Assembly (NCBI RefSeq): GCF_024129865.1
Contig: NZ_JAMYFE010000060.1
Coordinates: 124,001-188,000, forward strand
Length of the DNA: 64,000 nt
Direction of reading: 5' to 3'
From: Stieleria tagensis
Lineage (GTDB): Bacteria > Planctomycetota > Planctomycetia > Pirellulales > Pirellulaceae
The position numbers were made by a program, and so were the translations under genes. The notes under the pieces were generated by a model. It was given only the letters and a program-made list of their open reading frames with translations, was not told the DNA's origin and did no database searches. The first letter of the stretch is position 1. Each line of letters opens with the position of its first letter. Of the stretch, positions 28,165 through 36,331 are shown piece by piece.

Positions 28165-28690
28165 GGCAATTGCTCGGTGGATGGTGTAATTCGACGGACG
28201 GACCATGAACACGAGGTATCGAGCCGCGTTTTGAGTCAAAGACACCCCAAGTGGCACGCACTGGCTTTCGTTATGGTCGTCGCTGGCGACTCGCTTTAAC
28301 ATCGCCGCAAATCAGATGCCAGAACATCAGGTCGAACGAAACACGGGGCGTCATTGGTTCGCGACCCTTCGACCGCCGGCAGCGCGGCTTGAATGATCGC
28401 TAAGCGGCCAAGCTGGTATGCAATCCACCAATCACCAATCGGTTCAAAACGAAAGGAAAAAATTACGGCACGACGATTGCGACGTTGAACGTTCAGTTGA
28501 GCCCATTCGAGAGCCGATTCACAACAACGTAGAAACGTAAGATGCTTGTAAAAACCTTGGACTGCGAACCACCAAAGAACCGCTCCTCTCACGGGGATCG
28601 TTCGGCAGATGCGATGATCGTTCAGGATGCATCCCTGACGTTGATGGTGAGTGCTCGTGCTGCCTGGGGACGGCCGAGTACCGGGGCCTG
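28165..28690. other. Intergenic region, 526 bp, with a doubtful minus-strand ORF
   Basis: The region separates the divergent baeRF and YheT-like genes and should hold both promoters. A minus-strand open frame at 28296-28733 (145 residues, rich in Arg, Cys and Trp) overlaps the start of the YheT-like gene. It shows no ribosome-binding site or recognisable domain and is probably not a gene. I saw no clear promoter pair or terminator. Confidence 0.4.
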
Positions 28691-29761
28691 TTGCGAACTG
28701 CGATCGTGAATCACGTGCCCGATCAAAACGCACCCGAATTTGCGATCGACCACTTCGGCTGGCTCGATCCGTTCGTCCCCAACCGATGGTGGCGCGGCGG
28801 ATGGTTGCAAACCGTCTCGATCAAAACGCTGCGACCTGAATTGACACCGGACAACTGGCCCGGCGCCCAGCCTTTTAATGTCCCAGATCAAAACACACCG
28901 CCCGACGTCCTCTGCGGTTACTACTTTCCAACGCGGCAACCAACCGACCGACCAGCCACGATCCTCTTTCACGGCATGGGCGGACACGCACTCAGCGGAT
29001 ACATGCGCAGCATGGCGGAACACCTGCTTGACGCCGGATACCCTGTCATCCTATGGAACAATCGCGGTGCAGGGCGATCCGCCAGCAAATGCACCGGACT
29101 TCATCATCCTGGCAACGTCGATGACGTCAAACTGTTATTGCGTCACTTGACTACGGAGCATCCCCAATGGGTTCAATCGGGAATCACCGCGGTCGCCTTT
29201 TCACTCGGTGCAAACCCGCTACTTTGCTACCTGGCAGAATCGGGTGATGAGTCGCAATTTTCTGCCACAGTGAGCGTCTCCGCTCCCCTGGATATGGAAC
29301 TCACATCGCGGAATTTACGGCGAGGAATGAACCGAGTCTTCGATCGCTACCTGCTACATCGCCAGCAGAAAGAACTGCTTCGCGAATCCGCAGACCTGTC
29401 GGCTCGGGAACGTTCGATCATCGACAACGTGAGTTCGGTTTGGCAGTTGGACGATCAATTCACTGCAAAACGGTATGGGTTCGAGTCAGCCGCCGACTAC
29501 TATCGAGCGCACTCCGCAGTCCATGTACTCTCTCAAATCAGGACGCCAACCCTTCTGTTTCACGCCTCCGATGATCCGGTCGTCGACGACGCCCCCTTTC
29601 TGGATCGTGACTGGCAACCCGGCGGGCCACTTTATCCCGCGTTTTCCGAATCAGGCGGTCACACCGGGTTCCTGGACCGACGCGGTGGAAGGTGGCACGA
29701 AAACGCAGCCGCCAAATTCTTCGACGCGATGATCGATGGCATTAAGCGGCCAACTCAGTGA
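28691..29761 (+). CDS. YheT-like alpha/beta hydrolase
   Basis: A 356-residue protein as drawn; the start is uncertain because the first codon is TTG and GTG codons follow at 28706 and after, with no ATG nearby. The alpha/beta-hydrolase features are ILFHGMGGHALSGYMR (oxyanion region), LWNNRGAGRSA, the nucleophile Ser near residue 171 in VAFSLGANPL, an acidic residue in HASDDPVV, and the catalytic His in SGGHTGFLDRRGG. The pattern matches the YheT/ABHD1-3 group of carboxylesterases and phospholipases. The N-terminal section (FAIDHFGWLDPFVPNRWWRGGWLQT) corresponds to the family's PFRPPWWLRGGHLQT motif. It has no export signal and appears to be transcribed alone. Confidence 0.85.
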   Translation: MRTAIVNHVPDQNAPEFAIDHFGWLDPFVPNRWWRGGWLQTVSIKTLRPELTPDNWPGAQPFNVPDQNTPPDVLCGYYFPTRQPTDRPATILFHGMGGHALSGYMRSMAEHLLDAGYPVILWNNRGAGRSASKCTGLHHPGNVDDVKLLLRHLTTEHPQWVQSGITAVAFSLGANPLLCYLAESGDESQFSATVSVSAPLDMELTSRNLRRGMNRVFDRYLLHRQQKELLRESADLSARERSIIDNVSSVWQLDDQFTAKRYGFESAADYYRAHSAVHVLSQIRTPTLLFHASDDPVVDDAPFLDRDWQPGGPLYPAFSESGGHTGFLDRRGGRWHENAAAKFFDAMIDGIKRPTQ

Positions 29762-29787
29762 AATAGTTTTCGTCTTCAGGGATCGTT

Positions 29788-29802
29788 TGGCATAACGATT
29801 GC
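29788..29802 (+). promoter_or_regulatory. Candidate sigma-54 (-24/-12) promoter
   Basis: TTTGGCATAACGATTGCACC carries GG at 29789-29790 and GC at 29801-29802 with ten bases between, as in RpoN promoters. It lies about 100 bases before the lipoprotein ATG at 29900. The core is nearly identical to the element at 9129-9143 (TTTGGCATAA--ATTGC). Confidence 0.55.
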
Positions 29803-29899
29803 ACCTCTCTCGATCCCAGTCGACCTATATGAATTACCCGAAACGATAGTCTTCGCCGTCGACGCGGAGCAGATTGAACGAACAATAGTGAGTCCAAAC

Positions 29900-30169
29900 A
29901 TGATTAAGCATTTCTTAACTCTGATGTGTGCCGGTGGGTTCTTTTTCGCTGCCGTCGGTTGCGACGTCGAACAAACCTCCGAAGGTGAACTTCCTACCGT
30001 TGATGTGGACGCCGATCCAGGCAAACTGCCTGAATTCGACGTGGATGCACCCGAGGTAGATGTTCAAATGAAAGAAAAAACGATGAAGGTTCCCGACGTG
30101 GACGTGGAGATGAAGGACACCACGGTGGAAGTTCCAGACATCGACATCGACCTGCCCGCAGATGAATAA
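29900..30169 (+). CDS. Small acidic lipoprotein with Val/Asp repeats
   Basis: An 89-residue protein from the ATG at 29900; a GTG at 29888 would add four residues. The signal peptide MIKHFLTLMCAGGFFFAAV ends in the lipobox AAVGC. The mature part consists of repeated Val/Asp/Pro/Glu units such as VDVDADPGK, EFDVDAPEVDVQMKEKTMK, PDVDVEMKDTTVE and PDIDIDLPADE, giving a negative, probably extended beta-prone chain. No family is recognised. It should be anchored in a membrane of the envelope. It is followed by a strong rho-independent terminator and preceded by a sigma-54-like promoter, so it appears to be a single-gene transcription unit. Confidence 0.75.
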   Translation: MIKHFLTLMCAGGFFFAAVGCDVEQTSEGELPTVDVDADPGKLPEFDVDAPEVDVQMKEKTMKVPDVDVEMKDTTVEVPDIDIDLPADE

Positions 30170-30225
30170 ACCGCGTCGCAGCCACGTCGTCTTGTAAAAC
30201 CACTGACGGTGCAAAGCAACTAGAC

Positions 30226-30259
30226 AGCCGAACTGCTTGGGCGAGCCGTTCGGCTTTTT
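30226..30259 (+). terminator. Rho-independent terminator after the lipoprotein gene
   Basis: AGCCGAAC (30226-30233) pairs perfectly with GTTCGGCT (30248-30255) over a 14-base loop, and the stem runs into a T tract (30255-30259). It lies 56 bases after the lipoprotein stop codon. Confidence 0.85.
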
Positions 30260-30416
30260 CTATTTGGCGCCAACCGGTCCGCAATTCGATCGTTTTCAGG
30301 ATTTTGTGGAAACGCAATTGCCATTGGAACAACGCAGTCGCTTACCTTAGTGGCTAGACCCAGCAAGGGAACATTCGTCGCCCGACCGGGAAACGTTTGG
30401 AGCTGCGATTTTCACA

Positions 30417-30450
30417 TGCGGCATTGTTTTTTGGTGACCCAACGCGTCAG
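30417..30450. repeat. Partial copy of the palindromic repeat family
   Basis: GCGGCATTGTTTTTTGGTGACCCAACGCGTCAG resembles the left half of the full copies at 30465 and 40390 (GGGGCATTGGTTATTGGTAACCCGACGCGTCAG), but the right half of the palindrome is absent. Confidence 0.6.
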
Positions 30451-30464
30451 TTTTGAAGCCAGCG

Positions 30465-30570
30465 CTTTTGCGTGGGGCATTGGTTTTTAGCAACCCGAAG
30501 CGTGAGCGAGGGATCTCCTCAACCGGCTTAATCCCTCGCTGACGCATCGGATTGTGATAAAATCGCAATC
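30465..30570. repeat. Palindromic intergenic repeat, copy A
   Basis: Arms 30492-30514 and 30531-30553 match at 20 of 23 positions as an inverted repeat. Core sequences are GCGTGAGCGAGGGAT on the left and ATCCCTCGCTGACGC on the right. A left flank, TTTTGCGTGGGGCATTGGTT, and a right tail, AAATCGCAA, are shared with copy C at 40390. It lies in a 532-bp gap between the lipoprotein gene and the orphan gene at 30702. The rest of that gap holds a terminator and the partial copy at 30417. Confidence 0.85.
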
Positions 30571-30701
30571 TCGAAAGGGGCCATCCGAACACAGCTCGGT
30601 TGCCCGCTGCCCAGCTGCCGCACGAAACCGGCGCTGCAATGGTATCTGATTCATTAACACCTCTGTCGATCTCTACCAACTGTTTCCCCAAGGCCACTTC
30701 A

Positions 30702-31667
30702 ATGAACACGATCAGAATCCGATCTGCATTGCTCTACGTGACGGTCATTGCAATGTTCCCAATCTCCGCGAATGCGATCCAGCCACCTGAAACCCCCGCG
30801 GCCAAGCCAGCCGAAAGCATCAGCGATTGGGCGCTTGCGGGCATCGTCTGGAGCGACGCGAACCTCACCCGAAAAATTGCGACCGATGCGATCAAGTACA
30901 GCAAAGATCGACAGTCTGCCGAGCAATTGAAGAACGTGGTCACACAATCAACGGACCTAATCGACTCGCTCGAAAAATTTGGATGGAAACAGGTCCGCAT
31001 TGCGCGTCAAACGAGCAGTCCGGAGACGGAAACGGCAGCAACCAGTGAAACGTCACCTGCAATCGCGAGTGACACGTCTGACGTAGAGCGGGAGCTGCGC
31101 GTCGACTTAGACGAAAACCGCAGCGTCGACAACTACATCGACAATACAGGAAAGGACGGCAGCACGTTGGCAGAAGCAAGACAGGACGGCCTCAACGCTG
31201 CCATTGCAGCAGCCGACCCGGATGTGATTGCGGGACCTGTGACGGATCACATCACCGCTCGTGACGTCATGACACAATCTCGCACGATGCCATTCTCCAA
31301 AGATTCGATCTATGAATGGGGCGACAAGTCTGAACCGATCGGCCGACCGGACAACGCAAATGTTGCAAAAAACCTGTTGCGTGAAACAGCACGCGAGGTC
31401 GCCCCGGCGGACAAACTATCCATCCATCGATACACCGACCAAGCCGCGCGCAATCATCAAGATGCAAAGTGGGTACAACTCCACCTCACTGCCAATCAAA
31501 TGAAATACGCGCACATCAAAGATCACGGTGACTTGATCGCGCAAGCTCAATTGGCCGTCAGGCAGCTCAAATCAACGGCATTGGTCGCTGGACAAGCTTC
31601 ACAAAATTCGCAATTGCGAACCCTGTTGCAACCCATCTTGGCACTGAATGTTTCAAACGATCAGTGA
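30702..31667 (+). CDS. Secreted hypothetical protein flanked by repeats
   Basis: A 321-residue protein. The ATG at 30702 was chosen because it gives a clean signal peptide (MNTIRIRSALLYVTVIAMFPISANA) and has an AAGG about 8 bases upstream; the open frame begins at 30600. The mature region has two predicted helical blocks: WALAGIVWSDANLTRKIATDAI...STDLIDSLEKFGWK near residues 40-95, and YTDQAARNHQDAKWVQLHLTANQMKYAHIKDHGDLIAQAQLAV near 245-290. A polar low-complexity middle (PETETAATSETSPAIASDTS) separates them. No domain or catalytic motif is recognised. An envelope location is inferred. The gene sits alone between repeat copies A and B, and a strong hairpin follows at 31748. Confidence 0.7.
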   Translation: MNTIRIRSALLYVTVIAMFPISANAIQPPETPAAKPAESISDWALAGIVWSDANLTRKIATDAIKYSKDRQSAEQLKNVVTQSTDLIDSLEKFGWKQVRIARQTSSPETETAATSETSPAIASDTSDVERELRVDLDENRSVDNYIDNTGKDGSTLAEARQDGLNAAIAAADPDVIAGPVTDHITARDVMTQSRTMPFSKDSIYEWGDKSEPIGRPDNANVAKNLLRETAREVAPADKLSIHRYTDQAARNHQDAKWVQLHLTANQMKYAHIKDHGDLIAQAQLAVRQLKSTALVAGQASQNSQLRTLLQPILALNVSNDQ

Positions 31668-31690
31668 TCGTCTGCGGTCGATTCCCACCG

Positions 31691-31718
31691 GCGCAACCCA
31701 GCACGCGCAACCCGGCAC
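31691..31718. repeat. Tandem 14-bp direct repeat
   Basis: GCGCAACCCAGCAC (31691-31704) is immediately followed by GCGCAACCCGGCAC (31705-31718), with one mismatch in 14. It lies 23 bases after the stop of the orphan secreted-protein gene. Confidence 0.7.
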
Positions 31719-31747
31719 GCGAGTTTTGAAGTGGCGCGTTTGCGATT

Positions 31748-31772
31748 CACTCGCCCGCCCCGCGGGAGAGTG
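31748..31772 (+). terminator. Strong GC-rich hairpin downstream of the orphan gene
   Basis: CACTC-g-CCCGC pairs with GCGGG-a-GAGTG across a CCC loop, two 5-bp stems with one G/A mismatch. No T run follows. It is 80 bases after the stop codon at 31667 and could end or protect that transcript. Confidence 0.45.
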
Positions 31773-31823
31773 AAGAGATCGAAGTGGCAATTTGCCGAGT
31801 CATTTGAGTTGCAACGGCTGTTT

Positions 31824-31899
31824 AGCGCTGGCTTCAAAAAGCGTCAGCGAGGGATCCCGATAACACCCTAAATCCCTCGCTGACGCGTCGGGTTACCAT
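31824..31899. repeat. Palindromic intergenic repeat, copy B
   Basis: GCGTCAGCGAGGGAT (31841-31855) and ATCCCTCGCTGACGC (31872-31886) are a perfect 15-bp inverted repeat with a 16-base spacer close to that of copy C (CCCGATAACACCCTAA here). The segment AGCGCTGGCTTCAAAA at 31824-31839 is the exact reverse complement of 30451-30466 beside copy A. It ends about 45 bases before the ABC transporter ATG and so may lie in that operon's leader. Confidence 0.85.
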
Positions 31900-31944
31900 A
31901 AGCCGAGAATTGTGCGACGCATCACCTGGTTGATTACTTGAACC

Positions 31945-32667
31945 ATGTCAGCGACCACTACTCCGACCGCCGTCTTTCGCGCCGCCGACATCACCAAGAT
32001 TTACCAGATGGGTGAGGTCCAGGTGCATGCGTTGCGTGGGGTCAGCATGCAGCTGTTCGAGAACGAATTCGTCGTGTTACTCGGCGCATCCGGCAGCGGC
32101 AAATCCACGTTGCTGAACATTTTAGGTGGCTTGGATTCGCCGACATCCGGTAGCGTGCACTATCTGGATCACGATTTGACCGCCAGCGACGACGCCCAAT
32201 TGACGCGGTACCGTCGCAAAAATGTGGGGTTTGTGTTCCAGTTCTACAATTTGATCCCCAGCCTAACCGCTCGTGAAAATGTGGAACTGATTACGGAAAT
32301 CGCCGATTCGCCGATGCAGGCACTCGATGCACTTGAGATCGTTGGACTGGGCGAACGCGCCAACCATTTCCCCGCCCAATTGTCCGGTGGTGAACAACAG
32401 CGAGTTGCCATCGCGCGGGCGATTGCCAAGAACCCCAAGGTGCTCCTTTGTGACGAACCGACCGGGGCGCTCGACGTGCACACCGGGATCATCGTGTTAC
32501 AAGCGATTGCGAGAATCAATCGCGAATTGGGAACCACCACTGCGGTGATTACACACAACGCCGAAATCGCCAAAATGGCAGATCGAGTCATTTCGTTGTC
32601 CGACGGTCAGATCTCCGGTGTTCAATGCAACGATGATCGATGGGAAGCGTCGCAACTAAAATGGTGA
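31945..32667 (+). CDS. ABC transporter ATP-binding protein (MacB/LolD type)
   Basis: A 240-residue ATPase. Walker A is GASGSGKST (residues 47-55), the Q-loop lies in [18 protein letters not shown], the signature is [14 protein letters not shown], Walker B is [12 protein letters not shown], and the switch His is in [16 protein letters not shown]. The sequence is of the LolD/MacB/FtsE class that pairs with FtsX-type permeases, and such a permease follows after 61 bases. In these systems ATP hydrolysis drives movement of substrates such as lipoproteins, peptides or antibiotics in the periplasmic space rather than transport through the ATPase-linked membrane channel itself. The operon continues with a periplasmic adaptor. 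Confidence 0.93.
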   Translation: MSATTTPTAVFRAADITKIYQMGEVQVHALRGVSMQLFENEFVVLLGASGSGKSTLLNILGGLDSPTSGSVHYLDHDLTASDDAQLTRYRRKNVGFVFQFYNLIPSLTARENVELITEIADSPMQALDALEIVGLGERANHFPAQLSGGEQQRVAIARAIAKNPKVLLCDEPTGALDVHTGIIVLQAIARINRELGTTTAVITHNAEIAKMADRVISLSDGQISGVQCNDDRWEASQLKW

Positions 32668-32728
32668 ACGAGCGCTAGGTCTCAATCCATTTCGACAGTG
32701 ACCACCTGCGGCCTTCCACACGCTCTTC

Positions 32729-35101
32729 ATGTTCCCTATGCTCAAACTGGATCGCAAACTTCTCCGTGACCTCTACCAACTGCGTGGCCAAGCGATCGCA
32801 ATCGGTTTGGTGATTGCAGCCGGCGTTGCGGTGTTCGTGATGTCAATGTGTTCCTACCGATCACTGGAATCCAGTAAGAATCAGTTCTACGAGCAGTTTC
32901 TGTTTGCCGACGTGTTTTCTAGCAGCGGCCGCAGCCCCAATGCGTTGCGGGCACGTCTGCAAGAGATCCCCGGCGTTGCCGCGGTTGAAACGCGTTTGGT
33001 CTACGACGTTTTACTGGACGTCCCAGGCATGACCGAACCGGCGACCGCACGGTTGATCAGCATCCCCGACACAGGACAAAGCCGACTGAACCAGGTCTAC
33101 ATCGCCCGCGGCCGGATGATCGATCCGTTGCGAACCGGTGAAGTGGTCGTCTCGGAAGTCTTTGCCGATGCCCATGGATTTGTTCCTGGCGACCAAGTTC
33201 GTGCGATCATTAATGGCAGAAGCCAAGCCTTGTCAATTGTTGGGATCGCATTGTCACCGGAGTACGTGATCCAGGTACAACCCGGCAGCATCATGCCCGA
33301 TGACAAACGATTCGGAATCATATGGATCAGCGAGAATGATCTGGAAGCCGCATTTGACATGGCCGGTGCCTTTAATAGTGTTGCCATCCGTTTGGCCTAT
33401 GGAAATCAAGTCGACGAAACCATCACTGCACTCGACCGATTGTTGAAACCGTTCGGCAGTGTCGGTGCCTACACCCGTGACGAACAACTTTCACACCAGT
33501 TTCTAAGTGATGAATTGGCACAACTACGCGGGATGGCTGTGATGGCACCGGTGATTTTCCTAGGGGTGGCGGCATTTCTGCTGAACATTGCGATTTCACG
33601 TATCATCGGTCAACAGCGCGAACAGATCGCCACGCTCAAAGCCTTCGGCTACAGCAACTTTGAAATCGGCGCGCACTACCTGAATCTGGTGCTGGTCATT
33701 TCCGTGACAGGCACTCTGATCGGGATGCTGCTGGGGTTTTGGATGGGCGCGAACATGATGGGCATGTATGCGGAGTTTTATAAGTTTCCGTCGTTGGATT
33801 TCCGCCCCGATTGGATGGCGGTGGCCCTCAGTTTTGTGATGACGTCCACGGTAAGTTTGCTGGGCACGCTATTTTCGGTTCGCAGCGCCGTACGACTGCC
33901 GCCGGCCGAAGCGATGCGACCGGAACCACCACCTAGCTACCGTCCGTCGTGGATCGAACGATTGCTACCGCAGCGATCGCTCACGCCGGAGATCCGCATG
34001 GTGCTGCGAAACATCACTCGCAAACCCTTTAAAGCTTTGTTGTCAGTGACCGGAATTTCGATGGCAGTCGCCGTCATGATTCTGGGAAACTTCTCGCTCG
34101 ACGCGATGGACTACATGATGGATTTCCAGTTCCGGTTGGCCCAGCGCCAGGATCTGTCGGTCAGCTTTGTTGAACCGGCAACCGAATCCGTCATACATGA
34201 AGTCCAACAGTTGCACGGCGTGCTCGAAAGCGAAACCATCCGCAGCATCGCGACGCGTATCCGCTATCAAAATCGTTCGCGCCGAATCGGCATCATGGGA
34301 TTGCAACCGGATGCCCAACTGTATCGATTGCTGGATGCGAATGAAAATGTCATCCGTGTCCCCGAATTTGGGATCATGCTCAACAGCAAACTGGCCAAAC
34401 TACTCGGTGCAACCATCGGTGACTTGGTCGTCGTCGAAGTGTTGGAAGACAAGCGTCCGACATTGATGCTAGAGGTATCGGGGATCGTCGAGGAGTATAC
34501 CGGGGTCAACGCCTACATGAACAAAGGCCAGCTACACAAAGCGTTGTTGGAATCAAATGTTGCGACGGGCGCTTTCTTGAAAGTAGATCCCAATCGAATT
34601 GAATCTGTCTTTTCCGAATTGGAACAGCGCCCCGGTGTGGGCAGCGTCACCATCAAAGACGCCGCGATGAAAACGTTTCAGAAAACGGTGGCCGAAAACC
34701 TGATGGTGATGCGATCATTCATCGTCCTGTTCGCCGGCGTGATCGCGGTCGGCGTCGTCTATAACACCGCCCGAATCACACTGTCCGAGCGTAGTCGTGA
34801 TTTCGCGACGATGCGAGTGATGGGATTCAGCTATGGTGAGGTCTCAATCGTCTTGCTGGGTGAAATCATCCTGTTCACAATCGCTGCAATTCCGGTGGGA
34901 TGGTTAATCGGATACGGTTTGGCAGGAGCACTGACGTCCAGTTTAGATACCGAAAACTATCGCATCCCACTGGTCATCAACCGTGGCACCTTTGTAATGG
35001 CCGCGTTGGTCGTCGTTTCGGCAACGATCCTGTCAGCTGGAATTGTCCAGCGACGCGTGGGAGAACTGGATTTAATCGGTGTTTTGAAAACGAGAGAATA
35101 G
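32729..35101 (+). CDS. FtsX-type ABC transporter permease
   Basis: A 790-residue membrane protein from the ATG at 32729; an ATG at 32738 is equally possible. One helix near residues 20-40 is followed by a large periplasmic MacB-like domain. A first FtsX core has helices around 262-285, 315-340 and 360-385. A second unit repeats this: helix near 430-455, a periplasmic domain, then FtsX helices near 660-685, 710-735 and 757-780. FtsX signatures include QREQIATLKAFGYSNFEIG and RSRDFATMRVMGFSYGEVS, which occur before helices in both halves. This internally duplicated eight-helix form is typical of single-gene DevC/LolCE-like permeases. It should work with the preceding ATPase and the following HlyD-like adaptor. 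Confidence 0.9.
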   Translation: MFPMLKLDRKLLRDLYQLRGQAIAIGLVIAAGVAVFVMSMCSYRSLESSKNQFYEQFLFADVFSSSGRSPNALRARLQEIPGVAAVETRLVYDVLLDVPGMTEPATARLISIPDTGQSRLNQVYIARGRMIDPLRTGEVVVSEVFADAHGFVPGDQVRAIINGRSQALSIVGIALSPEYVIQVQPGSIMPDDKRFGIIWISENDLEAAFDMAGAFNSVAIRLAYGNQVDETITALDRLLKPFGSVGAYTRDEQLSHQFLSDELAQLRGMAVMAPVIFLGVAAFLLNIAISRIIGQQREQIATLKAFGYSNFEIGAHYLNLVLVISVTGTLIGMLLGFWMGANMMGMYAEFYKFPSLDFRPDWMAVALSFVMTSTVSLLGTLFSVRSAVRLPPAEAMRPEPPPSYRPSWIERLLPQRSLTPEIRMVLRNITRKPFKALLSVTGISMAVAVMILGNFSLDAMDYMMDFQFRLAQRQDLSVSFVEPATESVIHEVQQLHGVLESETIRSIATRIRYQNRSRRIGIMGLQPDAQLYRLLDANENVIRVPEFGIMLNSKLAKLLGATIGDLVVVEVLEDKRPTLMLEVSGIVEEYTGVNAYMNKGQLHKALLESNVATGAFLKVDPNRIESVFSELEQRPGVGSVTIKDAAMKTFQKTVAENLMVMRSFIVLFAGVIAVGVVYNTARITLSERSRDFATMRVMGFSYGEVSIVLLGEIILFTIAAIPVGWLIGYGLAGALTSSLDTENYRIPLVINRGTFVMAALVVVSATILSAGIVQRRVGELDLIGVLKTRE

Positions 35102-35134
35102 CTGGTATCAATCGGCCCCGCGGCGACAACAATC

Positions 35135-36331
35135 ATGAGATTCTCAATCAAAACTCTGCTCTGGTCAGCGTTGGCGATCGCCTTGGTGATCGCTGCGATC
35201 TTGGCGATGTTTCCCAAACCCGTCATCGTGCAAGCCGCCGTGGTTCAATTCGGGCCGCTGCGAGAGACTGTTCAAGAAGACGGCAAGACGCGGATCCGCG
35301 AAAAATACACCGTCTCCGCTCCGGTGTCCGGACGATTGTCACGCATCGAGCTTAACCCGGGTGACTTCATCACAGAACAGACACTGTTGGCGGTGATCTT
35401 GCCCAGCGATCCGGCGATCCTGGACCAACGCGCCCGGGCCGAAGCAACCGCCCGCGTGCAGGCAGCTGAATCGGCATTGCTGCGGGCGGAGTCAAGAATC
35501 CGCCAAGCCAAGATCAATGCCGAACTGAGCCAAACCAAATTCGAACGCGCCAAAAAGCTGCTGCCCAGACAAGCCCTCTCGCAAGATGAATACGAGATCG
35601 CCAAAGCGGAACACCTGCTGTCGGCTCAGACCATTGAGACCGCCGAATTCGATACCGAAATCGCCAAGTTCGAGCTAAAGATGGCGAAGGCAGCCGTGCA
35701 TCAATACATCGGCAACGCTGACGAAGAACAACTGACACCGTTCGATATCTATTCGCCGATCGCCGGTCGGGTGCTGCGATTGTTCCAAGAGAGTTCAACC
35801 GTCGTCACCGTCGGTACAGAATTGATCGAAGTCGGCGACCCCCGTAATTTGGAAATCGAGATTGATGTGCTTTCGACCGATGCGGTTCGCATCGAGACCG
35901 GCGCCGAGCTGACGATCGAACACTGGGGCGGTCGGTCGCCCTTGAAAGGGCATGTTCGTGTCGTCGAACCCGGCGCATTCACGAAGGTCTCCTCGTTGGG
36001 TGTGGAGGAACAACGGGTGAATATCATCGCGGATTTTGACGAACCGCCCGAACGCCTGGCGACTCTCGGCGATAGCTATCGCGTCGAAGCTCGCATCACC
36101 GTGAACCAACTGGACAACGCACTTTTGGTCCCCAACAGCGCGCTCTTTCGACACGAGCGGAAGTGGCATGTGCTGGCCATCGTTGACGGCCAAGCAATGC
36201 TCTCGCCAGTTGAGATCGGGTTGCAAAACGAATCGGAGACCCAAATCCTAAACGGCCTGCAAGCGGGAGAGCGCGTGATCGAATACCCGAGCGACCAACT
36301 CTCGCCCGGCACCCGTGTGCAAGTTCAATGA
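35135..36331 (+). CDS. Periplasmic adaptor (HlyD/MacA-like membrane-fusion protein)
   Basis: A 398-residue protein with an N-terminal membrane anchor (LLWSALAIALVIAAILAMF). A lipoyl-like half follows (YTVSAPVSGRLSRIELNPGDFI), then a long helical hairpin (residues about 90-190, rich in Ala/Glu/Arg), the second lipoyl half (FDIYSPIAGRVLRLFQESSTV), and beta-barrel and membrane-proximal domains. This is the adaptor part of a tripartite pump linking the FtsX-type permease to an outer-membrane channel. No TolC-like gene is in the window. It begins 33 bases after the permease gene and overlaps the DUF2071 gene by four bases (ATGA), showing tight operon organisation. Confidence 0.9.
   Translation: MRFSIKTLLWSALAIALVIAAILAMFPKPVIVQAAVVQFGPLRETVQEDGKTRIREKYTVSAPVSGRLSRIELNPGDFITEQTLLAVILPSDPAILDQRARAEATARVQAAESALLRAESRIRQAKINAELSQTKFERAKKLLPRQALSQDEYEIAKAEHLLSAQTIETAEFDTEIAKFELKMAKAAVHQYIGNADEEQLTPFDIYSPIAGRVLRLFQESSTVVTVGTELIEVGDPRNLEIEIDVLSTDAVRIETGAELTIEHWGGRSPLKGHVRVVEPGAFTKVSSLGVEEQRVNIIADFDEPPERLATLGDSYRVEARITVNQLDNALLVPNSALFRHERKWHVLAIVDGQAMLSPVEIGLQNESETQILNGLQAGERVIEYPSDQLSPGTRVQVQ

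Noticed and set aside
28296-28733. 145-residue minus-strand frame upstream of the YheT-like gene
   Set aside because: Rich in Arg, Cys and Trp with no domain, overlaps the YheT-like start, and occupies the expected promoter region.
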